Assembly: GCA_007123195.1 (NCBI GenBank)
Contig: SKLO01000143.1
Location: 1-5,242, forward strand
Direction: 5' to 3'
Origin: Verrucomicrobiales bacterium
GTDB lineage: Bacteria; Verrucomicrobiota; Verrucomicrobiia; Verrucomicrobiales; SKLO01
DNA length: 5,242 nt
Shown one piece after another: positions 1 to 5,242 of the stretch. The notes below the pieces were generated by a model that had not been told where the DNA came from, ran no database searches, and was given only the letters and a program-made list of their open reading frames with translations. The position numbers were made by a program, and so were the translations under genes. Each line of letters opens with the position of its first letter. Positions within the stretch are counted from its first letter, which is position 1.

Positions 1-137
1 GCGGGTTCATCGAGGAGTTGTTCCGGGCGCGGCGCGGGTGTTTCGGGCCGAAACGCAAGGACGGGGCGCGACCGATCAAGGAAGCGGACACGGGGTTGTT
101 CTCGCTGCGGGCGCTGCGGGTGCAGGCGGTGGAATGA
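1..137 (+). CDS. C-terminal fragment of a transposase-like protein (possibly IS200/REP-associated type)
   Basis: The reading frame is open from the window edge (first full codon at position 3) to TGA at 135-137, giving 44 residues; the start lies outside the window. The tail is basic, with a 'FGPKRKDGARP' stretch at visible residues 14-24, followed by 'GLFSLRALRV' (31-40) close to the end. From memory, this arrangement (a basic FGPKRK.GARP block, then a short LRxLRV end) occurs at the C-terminus of IS200-like, REP-associated tyrosine transposases and related uncharacterised proteins of PVC bacteria. The catalytic HUH and tyrosine region would lie upstream and cannot be checked. The fragment converges on ispG, and a small hairpin starts 8 nt after its stop. 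The frame is reliable as coding sequence; the family assignment is tentative, and it could be another DNA-binding protein. Confidence 0.5.
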   Translation, partial: GFIEELFRARRGCFGPKRKDGARPIKEADTGLFSLRALRVQAVE

Positions 138-144
138 GGCGAAG

Positions 145-157
145 CACCCCGCGGGTG
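145..157. other. small GC-rich hairpin after the transposase-like gene
   Basis: CACCC (145-149) and GGGTG (153-157) are perfect inverted arms around a 3-nt loop. The hairpin begins 8 nt after the stop codon of the upstream frame. There is no T-run on either strand, so it is not a textbook intrinsic terminator. If the upstream gene is a REP-associated transposase, this could instead be a REP-like palindrome, but one copy in the window cannot show that. Confidence 0.35.
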
Positions 158-165
158 GCGCCGCC

Positions 166-212
166 ATCACCGTCTGGCCTGTCGGCACGGTCATCAATCA
201 GAGCTATGATTG
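166..212. terminator. pair of adjacent hairpins between convergent genes (candidate bidirectional terminator)
   Basis: Two stem-loops sit back to back. The first pairs ATCACCGT (166-173) with ACGGTCAT (187-194), with one mismatch and a 13-nt loop. The second pairs CAATCA (195-200) with TGATTG (207-212) perfectly around GAGCTA. TGTCG (180-184) and CGACA (213-217) can also pair across the second hairpin with a bulge, so the two folds compete. The position, between a rightward gene ending at 137 and ispG ending leftward at 299, suits transcription termination for both. No poly-T tract follows on either strand, so any termination would have to be Rho-assisted or non-canonical. The rest of 138-298 shows no gene or RNA gene that I can recognise. 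Confidence 0.3.
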
Positions 213-298
213 CGACAACCGCGGCCGTTTGGAATGGATGCCAGAACTGAATCTCACGCCCCGTGCAGCGCGGGTTCAGGTGCTGGGACCCACGAGGT

Positions 299-2149
299 TC
301 AAACCCCGGTCACCATGGCGGCCGCCTGTTCGTCCTCGGCTCCTGGCCGGTCGTCGGTCGTCACCCAGCGGCCGTGCTCCTTGATCAGATCGATCAACTC
401 GTCCACCGCGCGTTCCTCGGGGATGTTGAACTTCACCGCGGTCTTGCCGACGTAAAGGTTGATCTTGCCCGGCGCGCCGCCGACGTAACCGAAGTCGGCA
501 TCGGCCATTTCACCCGGACCGTTGACAATGCAGCCCATCACGGCGATGCGCACGCCCTTCAGGTGGCCGGTGGCCTGGCGGATTTTCTGGGTGGTGGATT
601 GCAGGTTGAACAAGGTGCGGCCGCATGAGGGGCAGGCGACATAATCGGTGCGCGTGAACCGCACGCCCGCGCCCTGGAGGATGTTGTAGGCCAATCGCAC
701 CGCCTCGGCCGGGCGCGATTCGCCCTGGATCAGCACCGCGTCGCCGATGCCGTCGCACAACAGTGATCCGAGCCGGATCGAGGCGCGGATCAGGCCGGTG
801 ACAGGATCGGTGAGCTGCTCCTTCGCGGGCACCAGGGTGTCCTTGAGCAGGATCGAGTGGCGCGGCTCCAGTCGCGCCGCCAGCAGGCGGAAGCCGGGGA
901 TCACCCGCAGCGGCAACTCGTCGCTCAAGGTCACCAACCGCGGCTCGTCGGAGGCGTTGACCAGGCCGATCGAGATGTCGTCGCGCGGATCGACATCGAT
1001 CACACCGGATTGCTCCATGGTCAGTTCGGGCCTGGAATCCCCCAGCGCTTTGAGCGCGGCCGGGTCGAGTCCGTCGCGCTGGTCGGTCCGCACCACAACG
1101 CGCACGGTCTCGCCGCCGCCGACCGTCAGGCCGCCGATGTGGATTTTCTGGGTCGGCCGCCGCTGGTAGTCGAACGGGTCAAACGGCGGCCGATCGGGGA
1201 TGGCCTCGCCCGGGATCGGCTGGCCGCCGAGGTGGCCGGTGTTGAAGGGCATCGCCAGGATCTGGGCCACCGGGATTTCGTGCACCGAGTCCTCGGTCAA
1301 CGACACCCGGATGGTGTCGCCGATGCCGTCGGCCAGCAGCGAGCCGATGCCCACCGCGCTCTTGATCCGGCCGTCCTCGCCGTCGCCGGCCTCGGTGACT
1401 CCGAGGTGCAGCGGGTAATTCCAATCATCTCCCTCGGCGTCGAGCCGGGCCACCAGCAGGCGGTAGGCGGCGATCATCACCTTCGGGTTCGAGGCCTTCA
1501 TCGAGAACACGAACTGGTGGTAATCGTGCTGGCGGGCGATGCGGGCGAATTCGAGCGCGCTCTCGACCATGCCCAGCGGCGTGTCGCCGTAGCGGTTCAT
1601 GATGCGGTCGCTCAGGGAACCGTGGTTGGTGCCGATGCGCATCGCCACGCCGCGTTCCTTGCACAGCAGCACCAGCGGGGTGAAGGCCTGTTCGATCCGC
1701 TCCAGCTCGCCGGCGTATTGCTCGTCGGTATACTCGCGGATCTCGAATTTTTTCTTGTCGGCGTAGTTGCCGGGATTGACCCGCACCTTGTCGACCCACT
1801 TGGCGGCCTCCAGCGCGGCGTCGGGCTTGAAGTGGATGTCGGCCACCAGCGGCACGTTGCAGCCGGCGTCGAGCAGGCCCTGCTTGATCGGGCCGAGCGA
1901 TCCGGCGATCGCGCGGGTCTGGGCCGTGACCCTGACAATCTCACAACCGGCCGCGGCGAGCTGCAGCGCCTCGCTCACGCAGGCGTCGACGTCGCGGGTG
2001 TCGCTGGTGAGCATCGACTGCACCCGGATCGGGTGGTCGCCGCCGATGCCGACCTTGCCGACCATCACCTCGCGGGTGCGGCGGCGGTGGTAGTGATAGG
2101 GATCAGGGCAGTGCCTGAGGGCTTGTGCCTGTGCCTGGGTGGTGGTCAT
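299..2149 (-). CDS. ispG: 4-hydroxy-3-methylbut-2-en-1-yl diphosphate synthase, three-domain form (IspG/GcpE)
   Basis: IspG is a cytoplasmic [4Fe-4S] enzyme that reductively converts the cyclic diphosphate MEcPP to HMBPP, the penultimate step of the MEP isoprenoid pathway. The product is 616 residues. An N-terminal TIM barrel starts near residue 30 (VMVGKVGIGG, then HPIRVQSM at 39-46) and runs to about 290. A large insert (A* domain) covers roughly 290-455. The C-terminal Fe-S domain has CPSC (Cys506, Cys509), MGC (Cys540) and the NGPGE motif with Glu547, matching the three cluster cysteines and the glutamate ligand of the family. Two-domain enzymes such as that of E. coli are about 370 residues; the long form is known from plants, Chlamydia and several PVC and Bacteroidota lineages. 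The motif GSLL.DGIGD occurs twice (269-278 and 461-470), flanking the insert. The gene lies 48 bp downstream of rseP on the same strand, so co-transcription is likely. The ATG at 2149 gives a family-like N-terminus (PYHYHRRRTREVMVG), but no Shine-Dalgarno sequence precedes it. The last 20 residues are a non-conserved acidic tail. Confidence 0.97.
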   Translation of the reverse strand: MTTTQAQAQALRHCPDPYHYHRRRTREVMVGKVGIGGDHPIRVQSMLTSDTRDVDACVSEALQLAAAGCEIVRVTAQTRAIAGSLGPIKQGLLDAGCNVPLVADIHFKPDAALEAAKWVDKVRVNPGNYADKKKFEIREYTDEQYAGELERIEQAFTPLVLLCKERGVAMRIGTNHGSLSDRIMNRYGDTPLGMVESALEFARIARQHDYHQFVFSMKASNPKVMIAAYRLLVARLDAEGDDWNYPLHLGVTEAGDGEDGRIKSAVGIGSLLADGIGDTIRVSLTEDSVHEIPVAQILAMPFNTGHLGGQPIPGEAIPDRPPFDPFDYQRRPTQKIHIGGLTVGGGETVRVVVRTDQRDGLDPAALKALGDSRPELTMEQSGVIDVDPRDDISIGLVNASDEPRLVTLSDELPLRVIPGFRLLAARLEPRHSILLKDTLVPAKEQLTDPVTGLIRASIRLGSLLCDGIGDAVLIQGESRPAEAVRLAYNILQGAGVRFTRTDYVACPSCGRTLFNLQSTTQKIRQATGHLKGVRIAVMGCIVNGPGEMADADFGYVGGAPGKINLYVGKTAVKFNIPEERAVDELIDLIKEHGRWVTTDDRPGAEDEQAAAMVTGV

Positions 2150-2197
2150 GAGTGGTTCGGAGATGAACGCTGCGGATGGTCGGCCGGGCGCCCCGGG

Positions 2198-3697
2198 TCA
2201 GGAGCCTTCGGTGGCCGGCGCGACCTCGCCGGCCGCGTCCGGCGGCGGGAATGACATCGGTTCGGGACCGCCGCCCCGGCCCGGCAGCAGCTCGAGACCG
2301 TCGAACCAGGTGACGTAGAGCATGAACAGGATCAGGGCCAGCGCGAAGAAGGTTTGCACCAGTTCGAGCGCGCGGAAGTTGACCGGCCCGCGGCGGATCG
2401 CCTCAATGGTGGCCAGAGTGATGTGGCCGCCGTCGAGCACCGGCAGTGGCAGCATGTTGAGGATCGCCAGGTTGACGTTGAGGATCACGCTGAACCACAG
2501 CACCAGGCGCCAGCCGTCGGGCTGTTCAAACAGCCGGTAGTAGAGGTTGGCGATCTTGACCGGGCCGGCGAGGTTCTGCAGGCCGACGTCCGATGACGGC
2601 GAGACCAGGCTGCCGAGAGTGCGGAAGATCATGGTCATGCTCTCCCGCACCTGGCGCACCGGGGACGGATGCGACAGCGCTTCCTCCTGGTCGCCGGGGT
2701 CGAAACCAAAGAGCACCCCGAGGCTCGGGGTGGCGTCGGCCGGGGTCAGTGGTTGTTCGGGGGTGACCCTGATTTCCTCGGCGACGCCGTTGCGCTGGAT
2801 GCCCAGCACCAGTTCGTCTCCGGGCTGGCTTTGCACCCGGTGGATCACGGCCCTGAAGCTGTAGATGGTCTCGCCGTCGAGCGTCAGGATCTCGTCGCCG
2901 GGCTCCAGGCCGGCGCGCTGGGCGGGCCCGTGCTCGACCAGGTCGGCGACGAACACCCGTGCCTGCGGCTCCATGCCGCCCACCGTGCGAAGCCCGGAGC
3001 GACGGAACACGGTGCCCGTATCGCGCTCGAAACCGGACTCCAGCACCAGCGGCTCCGGCTCGCCGGGACGCTCGATGGTGAACTCGATGGTGTCGCCCTG
3101 GCTGAAGGCCAGCCGCTCGAGCACGCTGTTGATGTTGGCGTCCCAGCTGTCGATCGGGCTGCCGTCGATCGACAGGATCCGGTCGCCGGCGCGCAATCCG
3201 GCCTCGTAGGCCGGCGCGTCGGGGGCGATGAACCCGATCGTGGTGTCGCGGGTGGCGCGGTCGGGGTAACCGACAAAATAGACGATCACGGCGAAGAAGC
3301 AGGCCAGCAGGAACGAGAACAGCGGTCCGGCGAAGGCGACGATGATCTTGTCCAGCGGCTTGATCGGCGGCAGCGGCTCCGGCGGCGGCGGGGTTTCGCC
3401 GTCGGTGCCCGCCTCGGCTTCGGCGGTCTGCTGGCCTTCGATCATTTCCATCGGCGCCATTTGCGGCAGCGACACGAAGCCACCGAACGGGATCCAGCCG
3501 AGGCCGTATTGAACGCCGTTGATGTTCTTGCTCCAGATCGGTTTGCCGAACCAGATCTGGAACCGGTCGATCTTCAGCTTGCGCCAGCGGCCGGCCAGGA
3601 AATGGCCCCACTCATGGACCACGATCATCAGGTTGAACACCATGATGACCAGGAAGAGAATGCCCAGAAAGCGTAGAATCGAGAGAATCAGGTCCAT
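2198..3697 (-). CDS. rseP: RseP-family site-2 intramembrane zinc metalloprotease
   Basis: This is a membrane-embedded protease of the M50B/site-2 family. In characterised bacteria it cleaves transmembrane anti-sigma factors or leftover signal peptides; its substrate here is unknown. It has 499 residues. The first membrane segment (about 4-27) runs into HEWGH (His28, Glu29, His32), the zinc-binding and catalytic motif. GWIPFGGFVSL (67-77) forms the substrate-contacting loop, and a second membrane segment (about 117-143) contains AGP. Two PDZ domains follow (about 152-212 and 247-312). Membrane segment three (about 396-416) leads into NMLPLPVLDGGH (414-425), whose Asp422 is the third metal ligand; segment four is about 445-465. 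It is longer than the roughly 450-residue E. coli protein because of an acidic, proline-rich linker (about 81-114) and a Gly/Pro-rich tail (472-499). All catalytic residues are present. ATG 3697 is the only sensible start, because an in-frame TAG lies 12 codons upstream with no start codon between. A 16-nt palindrome touches the ATG and there is no Shine-Dalgarno sequence. ispG follows after 48 bp. The gene often found upstream in this cluster, dxr, is absent here. Confidence 0.95.
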   Translation of the reverse strand: MDLILSILRFLGILFLVIMVFNLMIVVHEWGHFLAGRWRKLKIDRFQIWFGKPIWSKNINGVQYGLGWIPFGGFVSLPQMAPMEMIEGQQTAEAEAGTDGETPPPPEPLPPIKPLDKIIVAFAGPLFSFLLACFFAVIVYFVGYPDRATRDTTIGFIAPDAPAYEAGLRAGDRILSIDGSPIDSWDANINSVLERLAFSQGDTIEFTIERPGEPEPLVLESGFERDTGTVFRRSGLRTVGGMEPQARVFVADLVEHGPAQRAGLEPGDEILTLDGETIYSFRAVIHRVQSQPGDELVLGIQRNGVAEEIRVTPEQPLTPADATPSLGVLFGFDPGDQEEALSHPSPVRQVRESMTMIFRTLGSLVSPSSDVGLQNLAGPVKIANLYYRLFEQPDGWRLVLWFSVILNVNLAILNMLPLPVLDGGHITLATIEAIRRGPVNFRALELVQTFFALALILFMLYVTWFDGLELLPGRGGGPEPMSFPPPDAAGEVAPATEGS

Positions 3698-3713
3698 GTC
3701 GCGGGCCCGCGAC
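3698..3713 (-). promoter_or_regulatory. perfect 16-nt palindrome touching the rseP start codon
   Basis: GTCGCGGGCCCGCGAC reads identically on both strands and ends directly at the rseP ATG. In RNA it would form a 6-bp all-strong stem (GUCGCG/CGCGAC) closed by GGCC, occupying the place where a ribosome-binding site would normally be. It could be a translational control hairpin or a DNA operator just downstream of the predicted transcription start. The palindrome is seen directly; a regulatory role is inferred. Confidence 0.45.
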
Positions 3714-3729
3714 GGTGGCGCGGGTCCGG

Positions 3730-3757
3730 ACTATATCACCTCCGGGTTCAGTGGCAA
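3730..3757 (-). promoter_or_regulatory. sigma70-like promoter for rseP-ispG
   Basis: On the minus strand there is TTGCCA (3757-3752), 5 of 6 matches to the -35 consensus. After a 16-bp spacer comes TATAGT (3735-3730), 5 of 6 matches to the -10 consensus. The predicted transcription start is near 3723-3725, leaving a leader of about 26-28 nt before the rseP ATG, most of it the palindrome at 3698-3713. GTCCGGAC (3724-3731), an 8-nt palindrome, straddles the -10/start region. GGCA-N5-TGCC (3753-3765) overlaps the -35 box and could be an operator half-site pair. Confidence 0.6.
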
Positions 3758-3841
3758 CCGGTGCCGCCCGCTTCCTGCAAGCCCGGCTGCTGCGCCTTCA
3801 TTTGGGCAGGCCCGCCGGTTTTCGTTTGGGTTGAGCGGCAT

Positions 3842-3858
3842 CTGGCCCGATCCTTGCA
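3842..3858 (+). promoter_or_regulatory. sigma54-like (-24/-12) promoter before the glutaredoxin gene
   Basis: CTGGCCCGATCCTTGCA matches the RpoN consensus YTGGCACGRNNNTTGCW at every defined position except one (C for A at 3847). The invariant GG (3844-3845) and GC (3856-3857) are separated by exactly 10 nt, as required. Counting the GC as -13/-12 puts the start of transcription near 3869, only about 4 nt before the ATG at 3873. I see no clear sigma70 promoter on this strand. No convincing paired enhancer site for an RpoN activator was identified upstream, and rpoN itself is outside the window, so this is a motif-based prediction. Confidence 0.45.
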
Positions 3859-3872
3859 CCCGATTCGAGACC

Positions 3873-4133
3873 ATGGACGACTCCCCTCAATTCAAACTTT
3901 TCATCAAACCCGGCTGCCCCTGGTGCGTGGAGGTCGTGGACTACCTCCGCCAGCAGGGCCATCGTTTCTTCATCGTCAACGTGTTGGCGGACGCCGACGG
4001 GTTCGAGGAGATGCGGCGCCTCAGCGGCCAAGCCAAGACCCCGACCATGCAGGCGGGGGAGGACGGTCCGGTGCTGGCCGATTTCGGTGTCGATGAGCTG
4101 GTGCCGTTCCTCGACGAGCACGGGCTCAATTGA
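3873..4133 (+). CDS. glutaredoxin-like thioredoxin-fold protein with CPWC active site
   Basis: This is a small cytoplasmic thiol-disulfide oxidoreductase candidate of 86 residues, the usual size of a single glutaredoxin domain. The beta-strand FKLFIKPG (7-14) leads into the dithiol motif CPWC (15-18). KTP (56-58) supplies the conserved cis-proline. The end (LADFGVDELVPFLDEHG) fits the final helix. The usual glutathione-binding GG before this helix is missing: the position reads ADFGVDEL rather than the common GGYDDL. The physiological reductant could therefore be glutathione, thioredoxin reductase or something else. ATG 3873 is chosen because the fold starts five residues later; an upstream in-frame extension adds only non-conserved sequence antisense to rseP. 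No Shine-Dalgarno sequence precedes it. It is divergent from rseP across 175 bp containing promoter motifs for both. A role in redox balance or in supporting the Fe-S enzyme IspG is speculation from proximity. Confidence 0.88.
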   Translation: MDDSPQFKLFIKPGCPWCVEVVDYLRQQGHRFFIVNVLADADGFEEMRRLSGQAKTPTMQAGEDGPVLADFGVDELVPFLDEHGLN

Positions 4134-4140
4134 CGGGGGG

Positions 4141-4200
4141 CGGGCCCGAGCTGCCCGGCCGGGGCGCCGGGGTGGCTGGAGCGGGCGGCCACGGGTGGCC
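4141..4200 (+). terminator. two GC-rich hairpins after the glutaredoxin gene (weak terminator candidate)
   Basis: CGGGC (4141-4145) pairs with GCCCG (4153-4157), starting 7 nt after the glutaredoxin stop. GGCCA (4187-4191) pairs perfectly with TGGCC (4196-4200) around CGGG. Neither is followed by a T-run, so intrinsic termination is doubtful, and such short stems are expected by chance in sequence this GC-rich. The remainder of the 179-bp spacer (4134-4312) holds a run of eight C (4279-4286) and the palindrome CGATCGATCG (4297-4306). No promoter or small gene could be supported. Confidence 0.2.
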
Positions 4201-4312
4201 ATAAAGCGATTGCGACAGCGGCGCCGCAGACGGATGGTGTGTCCGGGTGGCCGTGCGGCTTCACGCTGCGCTGCCCCGCCCCCCCCTCTGGAGCCCCGAT
4301 CGATCGCCCGCA

Positions 4313-5242
4313 ATGATTCAGCCCCGCCTTCACGCCACCGGCCGGCACCTGGCCGCCGCCGTCTTGCTCACCGTCATGGCACCCACCGCTGCGGCCGAGG
4401 TCACCGAGCCGCGGTTCGAGGCCCAGACCATCGACGACAACATCCGCATCGGCTACGGCCTGGCGATCGGCGACGTCAACGGCAACGGTCGGGACGACAT
4501 CCTGCTGGCCGACGCCCGGCACATTGTCTGGTATGAGAATCCGGGGCAGCCGGGCGAAGTCTGGAACAAGCACTTGATGGCGCAATACCTGACCCGGCGC
4601 GACCATGTCTGCATCGCGGCGGCCGACATCACCGGCGACGGCCGGGTGGAGGTGGCGGTGGGAGCCCAGTGGGCGCCGGTGGTGACCAGCGACGCGGAGG
4701 AAAGCGGGGCGGTGTTTTTCCTGGTTCGGCCGGAGGATCCGACCGGGCGCTGGGAACCGGTGCAGCTGACCCCGCACGAACCGACCACCCACCGCATGCG
4801 CTGGGTGGCGGGCGCCGATGGTCGCTGGCACCTGGCGGTGCTGCCGCTGCACGGGGTCGGCAACGATCCGGCCGCGGCCAGCGGAGATCCGGTGCGCCTG
4901 CAACTGCTGACGCCGCCCGCCGGTCCGGAGGCCGACCTGCGGCAACCGTGGGCCTCGACCTTCATTGATACCGGTCTCAACCTGACCCACAACCTGGATA
5001 TTGACCATCGCGGGCGCATCCATCTGGTCGGTCGGCAGGGCCAGTTGGTGCTGGAGTCGGATGAGCCCGGGGCGGCGGACACGGAGGAGCAGATCAGCGG
5101 CGGCGAGGTGCGGGTTCACGGGGGAGGGGCGGCGGACGGCGGATTGACCGTCACCATTGAGCCGTTTCACGGCAATCAGGTGGTGGTTTATAGCAACGCG
5201 GACGCAGGGGATGGGGGCTTGCGACGGCAGTTGCTGGACGAC
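4313..5242 (+). CDS. exported FG-GAP/VCBS-repeat protein, beta-propeller-like (partial, runs off the window)
   Basis: The frame is open from ATG 4313 to the last base, 310 codons with no stop, so the gene continues beyond the window. The N-terminus is a signal peptide: basic/polar MIQPRLHATGRH, a hydrophobic core at about 13-24, and a likely cleavage after AAA at 26-28. Two FG-GAP-type calcium-binding loops follow: DVNGNGRDD (54-62), in the context GYGLAIGDVNGNGRDDILL, and DITGDGRVE (105-113), before VEVAVGAQW. WYENPG (73-78) is wording often seen in secreted PVC propeller proteins. HRMRWVAGADGRWHLAVLPLHGVGN (160-184) recalls bacterial homologues of the fungal aldos-2-ulose dehydratase propeller, but I cannot confirm that relationship and assign no reaction. 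The start is chosen because it directly opens the signal peptide. A GGAG at 4290-4293 is 19 nt upstream, too far for a normal ribosome-binding site. Location is expected to be periplasmic or extracellular. The gene has no evident link to its neighbours. Confidence 0.85.
   Translation, partial: MIQPRLHATGRHLAAAVLLTVMAPTAAAEVTEPRFEAQTIDDNIRIGYGLAIGDVNGNGRDDILLADARHIVWYENPGQPGEVWNKHLMAQYLTRRDHVCIAAADITGDGRVEVAVGAQWAPVVTSDAEESGAVFFLVRPEDPTGRWEPVQLTPHEPTTHRMRWVAGADGRWHLAVLPLHGVGNDPAAASGDPVRLQLLTPPAGPEADLRQPWASTFIDTGLNLTHNLDIDHRGRIHLVGRQGQLVLESDEPGAADTEEQISGGEVRVHGGGAADGGLTVTIEPFHGNQVVVYSNADAGDGGLRRQLLDD

Noticed and set aside
240..312. tRNA-like T-arm GGTTCAAACCCC near the end of ispG
   Set aside because: Only two or three of the five T-stem pairs form, and no acceptor, D or anticodon arms can be drawn in the preceding 60 nt. 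The segment overlaps the ispG stop.
857..2254. 465-codon open frame on the plus strand opposite ispG
   Set aside because: Its composition is the typical antisense shadow of a GC-rich gene, with no recognisable domain. The opposite strand encodes a complete IspG with all catalytic residues.
2669..3676. 335-codon plus-strand frame opposite rseP
   Set aside because: Shadow frame: rseP on the other strand has membrane segments, HEWGH, two PDZ domains and the LDGGH motif.
3519..3872. In-frame N-terminal extension of the glutaredoxin starting inside rseP
   Set aside because: The added residues are not part of a glutaredoxin fold and are antisense to the rseP N-terminal region. The fold begins just after ATG 3873.
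4196..4213. Possible second sigma54 site (TGGC...TTGC) upstream of the FG-GAP gene
   Set aside because: The GG and GC are separated by 13 nt instead of the required 10.
3941..5170. 409-codon open frame on the minus strand across the glutaredoxin and FG-GAP genes
   Set aside because: It is rich in Arg, Gly, Pro and His, has no family motif, and spans an intergenic region and two convincingly coding plus-strand genes. It is best explained by high GC reducing stop codons.
1..5242. CRISPR array, rRNA or complete insertion sequence
   Set aside because: No regularly spaced direct repeats, no rRNA-like segments, and no paired terminal inverted repeats or target-site duplications were seen.

Overview
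This is a GC-rich (about two-thirds G+C by eye) bacterial chromosome window. It probably comes from the Planctomycetota-Verrucomicrobiota-Chlamydiota (PVC) group, most likely Verrucomicrobiota. Three things point there: a three-domain IspG of 616 residues, a long RseP with an acidic/proline-rich linker, and a secreted FG-GAP (VCBS-type) protein with WYENPG wording. No 16S rRNA or other decisive taxonomic marker is present, so this is inference.

Layout. Positions 1-137 (+) hold the last 44 codons of a protein whose C-terminus resembles transposase-type proteins, possibly of the IS200/REP-associated family. Positions 138-298 are a convergent intergenic region with three consecutive small hairpins and no gene. 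Positions 299-3697 (-) hold two co-oriented genes with a 48-bp gap: rseP (upstream) and ispG (downstream), which very likely form one transcript. Positions 3698-3872 are a divergent intergenic region. It carries a sigma70-like promoter reading into rseP, a perfect 16-nt palindrome touching the rseP start codon, and on the other strand a strong sigma54-like -24/-12 element just before a glutaredoxin gene. Positions 3873-4133 (+) encode an 86-residue CPWC glutaredoxin-like protein. Positions 4134-4312 are a GC-rich spacer with two small hairpins and a C8 tract. From 4313 (+) to the window end runs an exported beta-propeller-like FG-GAP protein, cut off by the window edge (310 codons visible).

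How the genes relate. IspG performs the penultimate step of the MEP isoprenoid pathway and RseP is a membrane site-2 protease. In many bacteria these two sit in a dxr-rseP-ispG row. Here dxr is not directly upstream and a divergent glutaredoxin takes its place. A link between the thiol-redox gene and the Fe-S enzyme IspG is possible but unproven.

None of the four visible starts has a convincing Shine-Dalgarno sequence at normal spacing. I see no clear evidence for an undescribed multi-gene system. The most interesting material is the compact regulatory architecture of the divergent 175-bp region.
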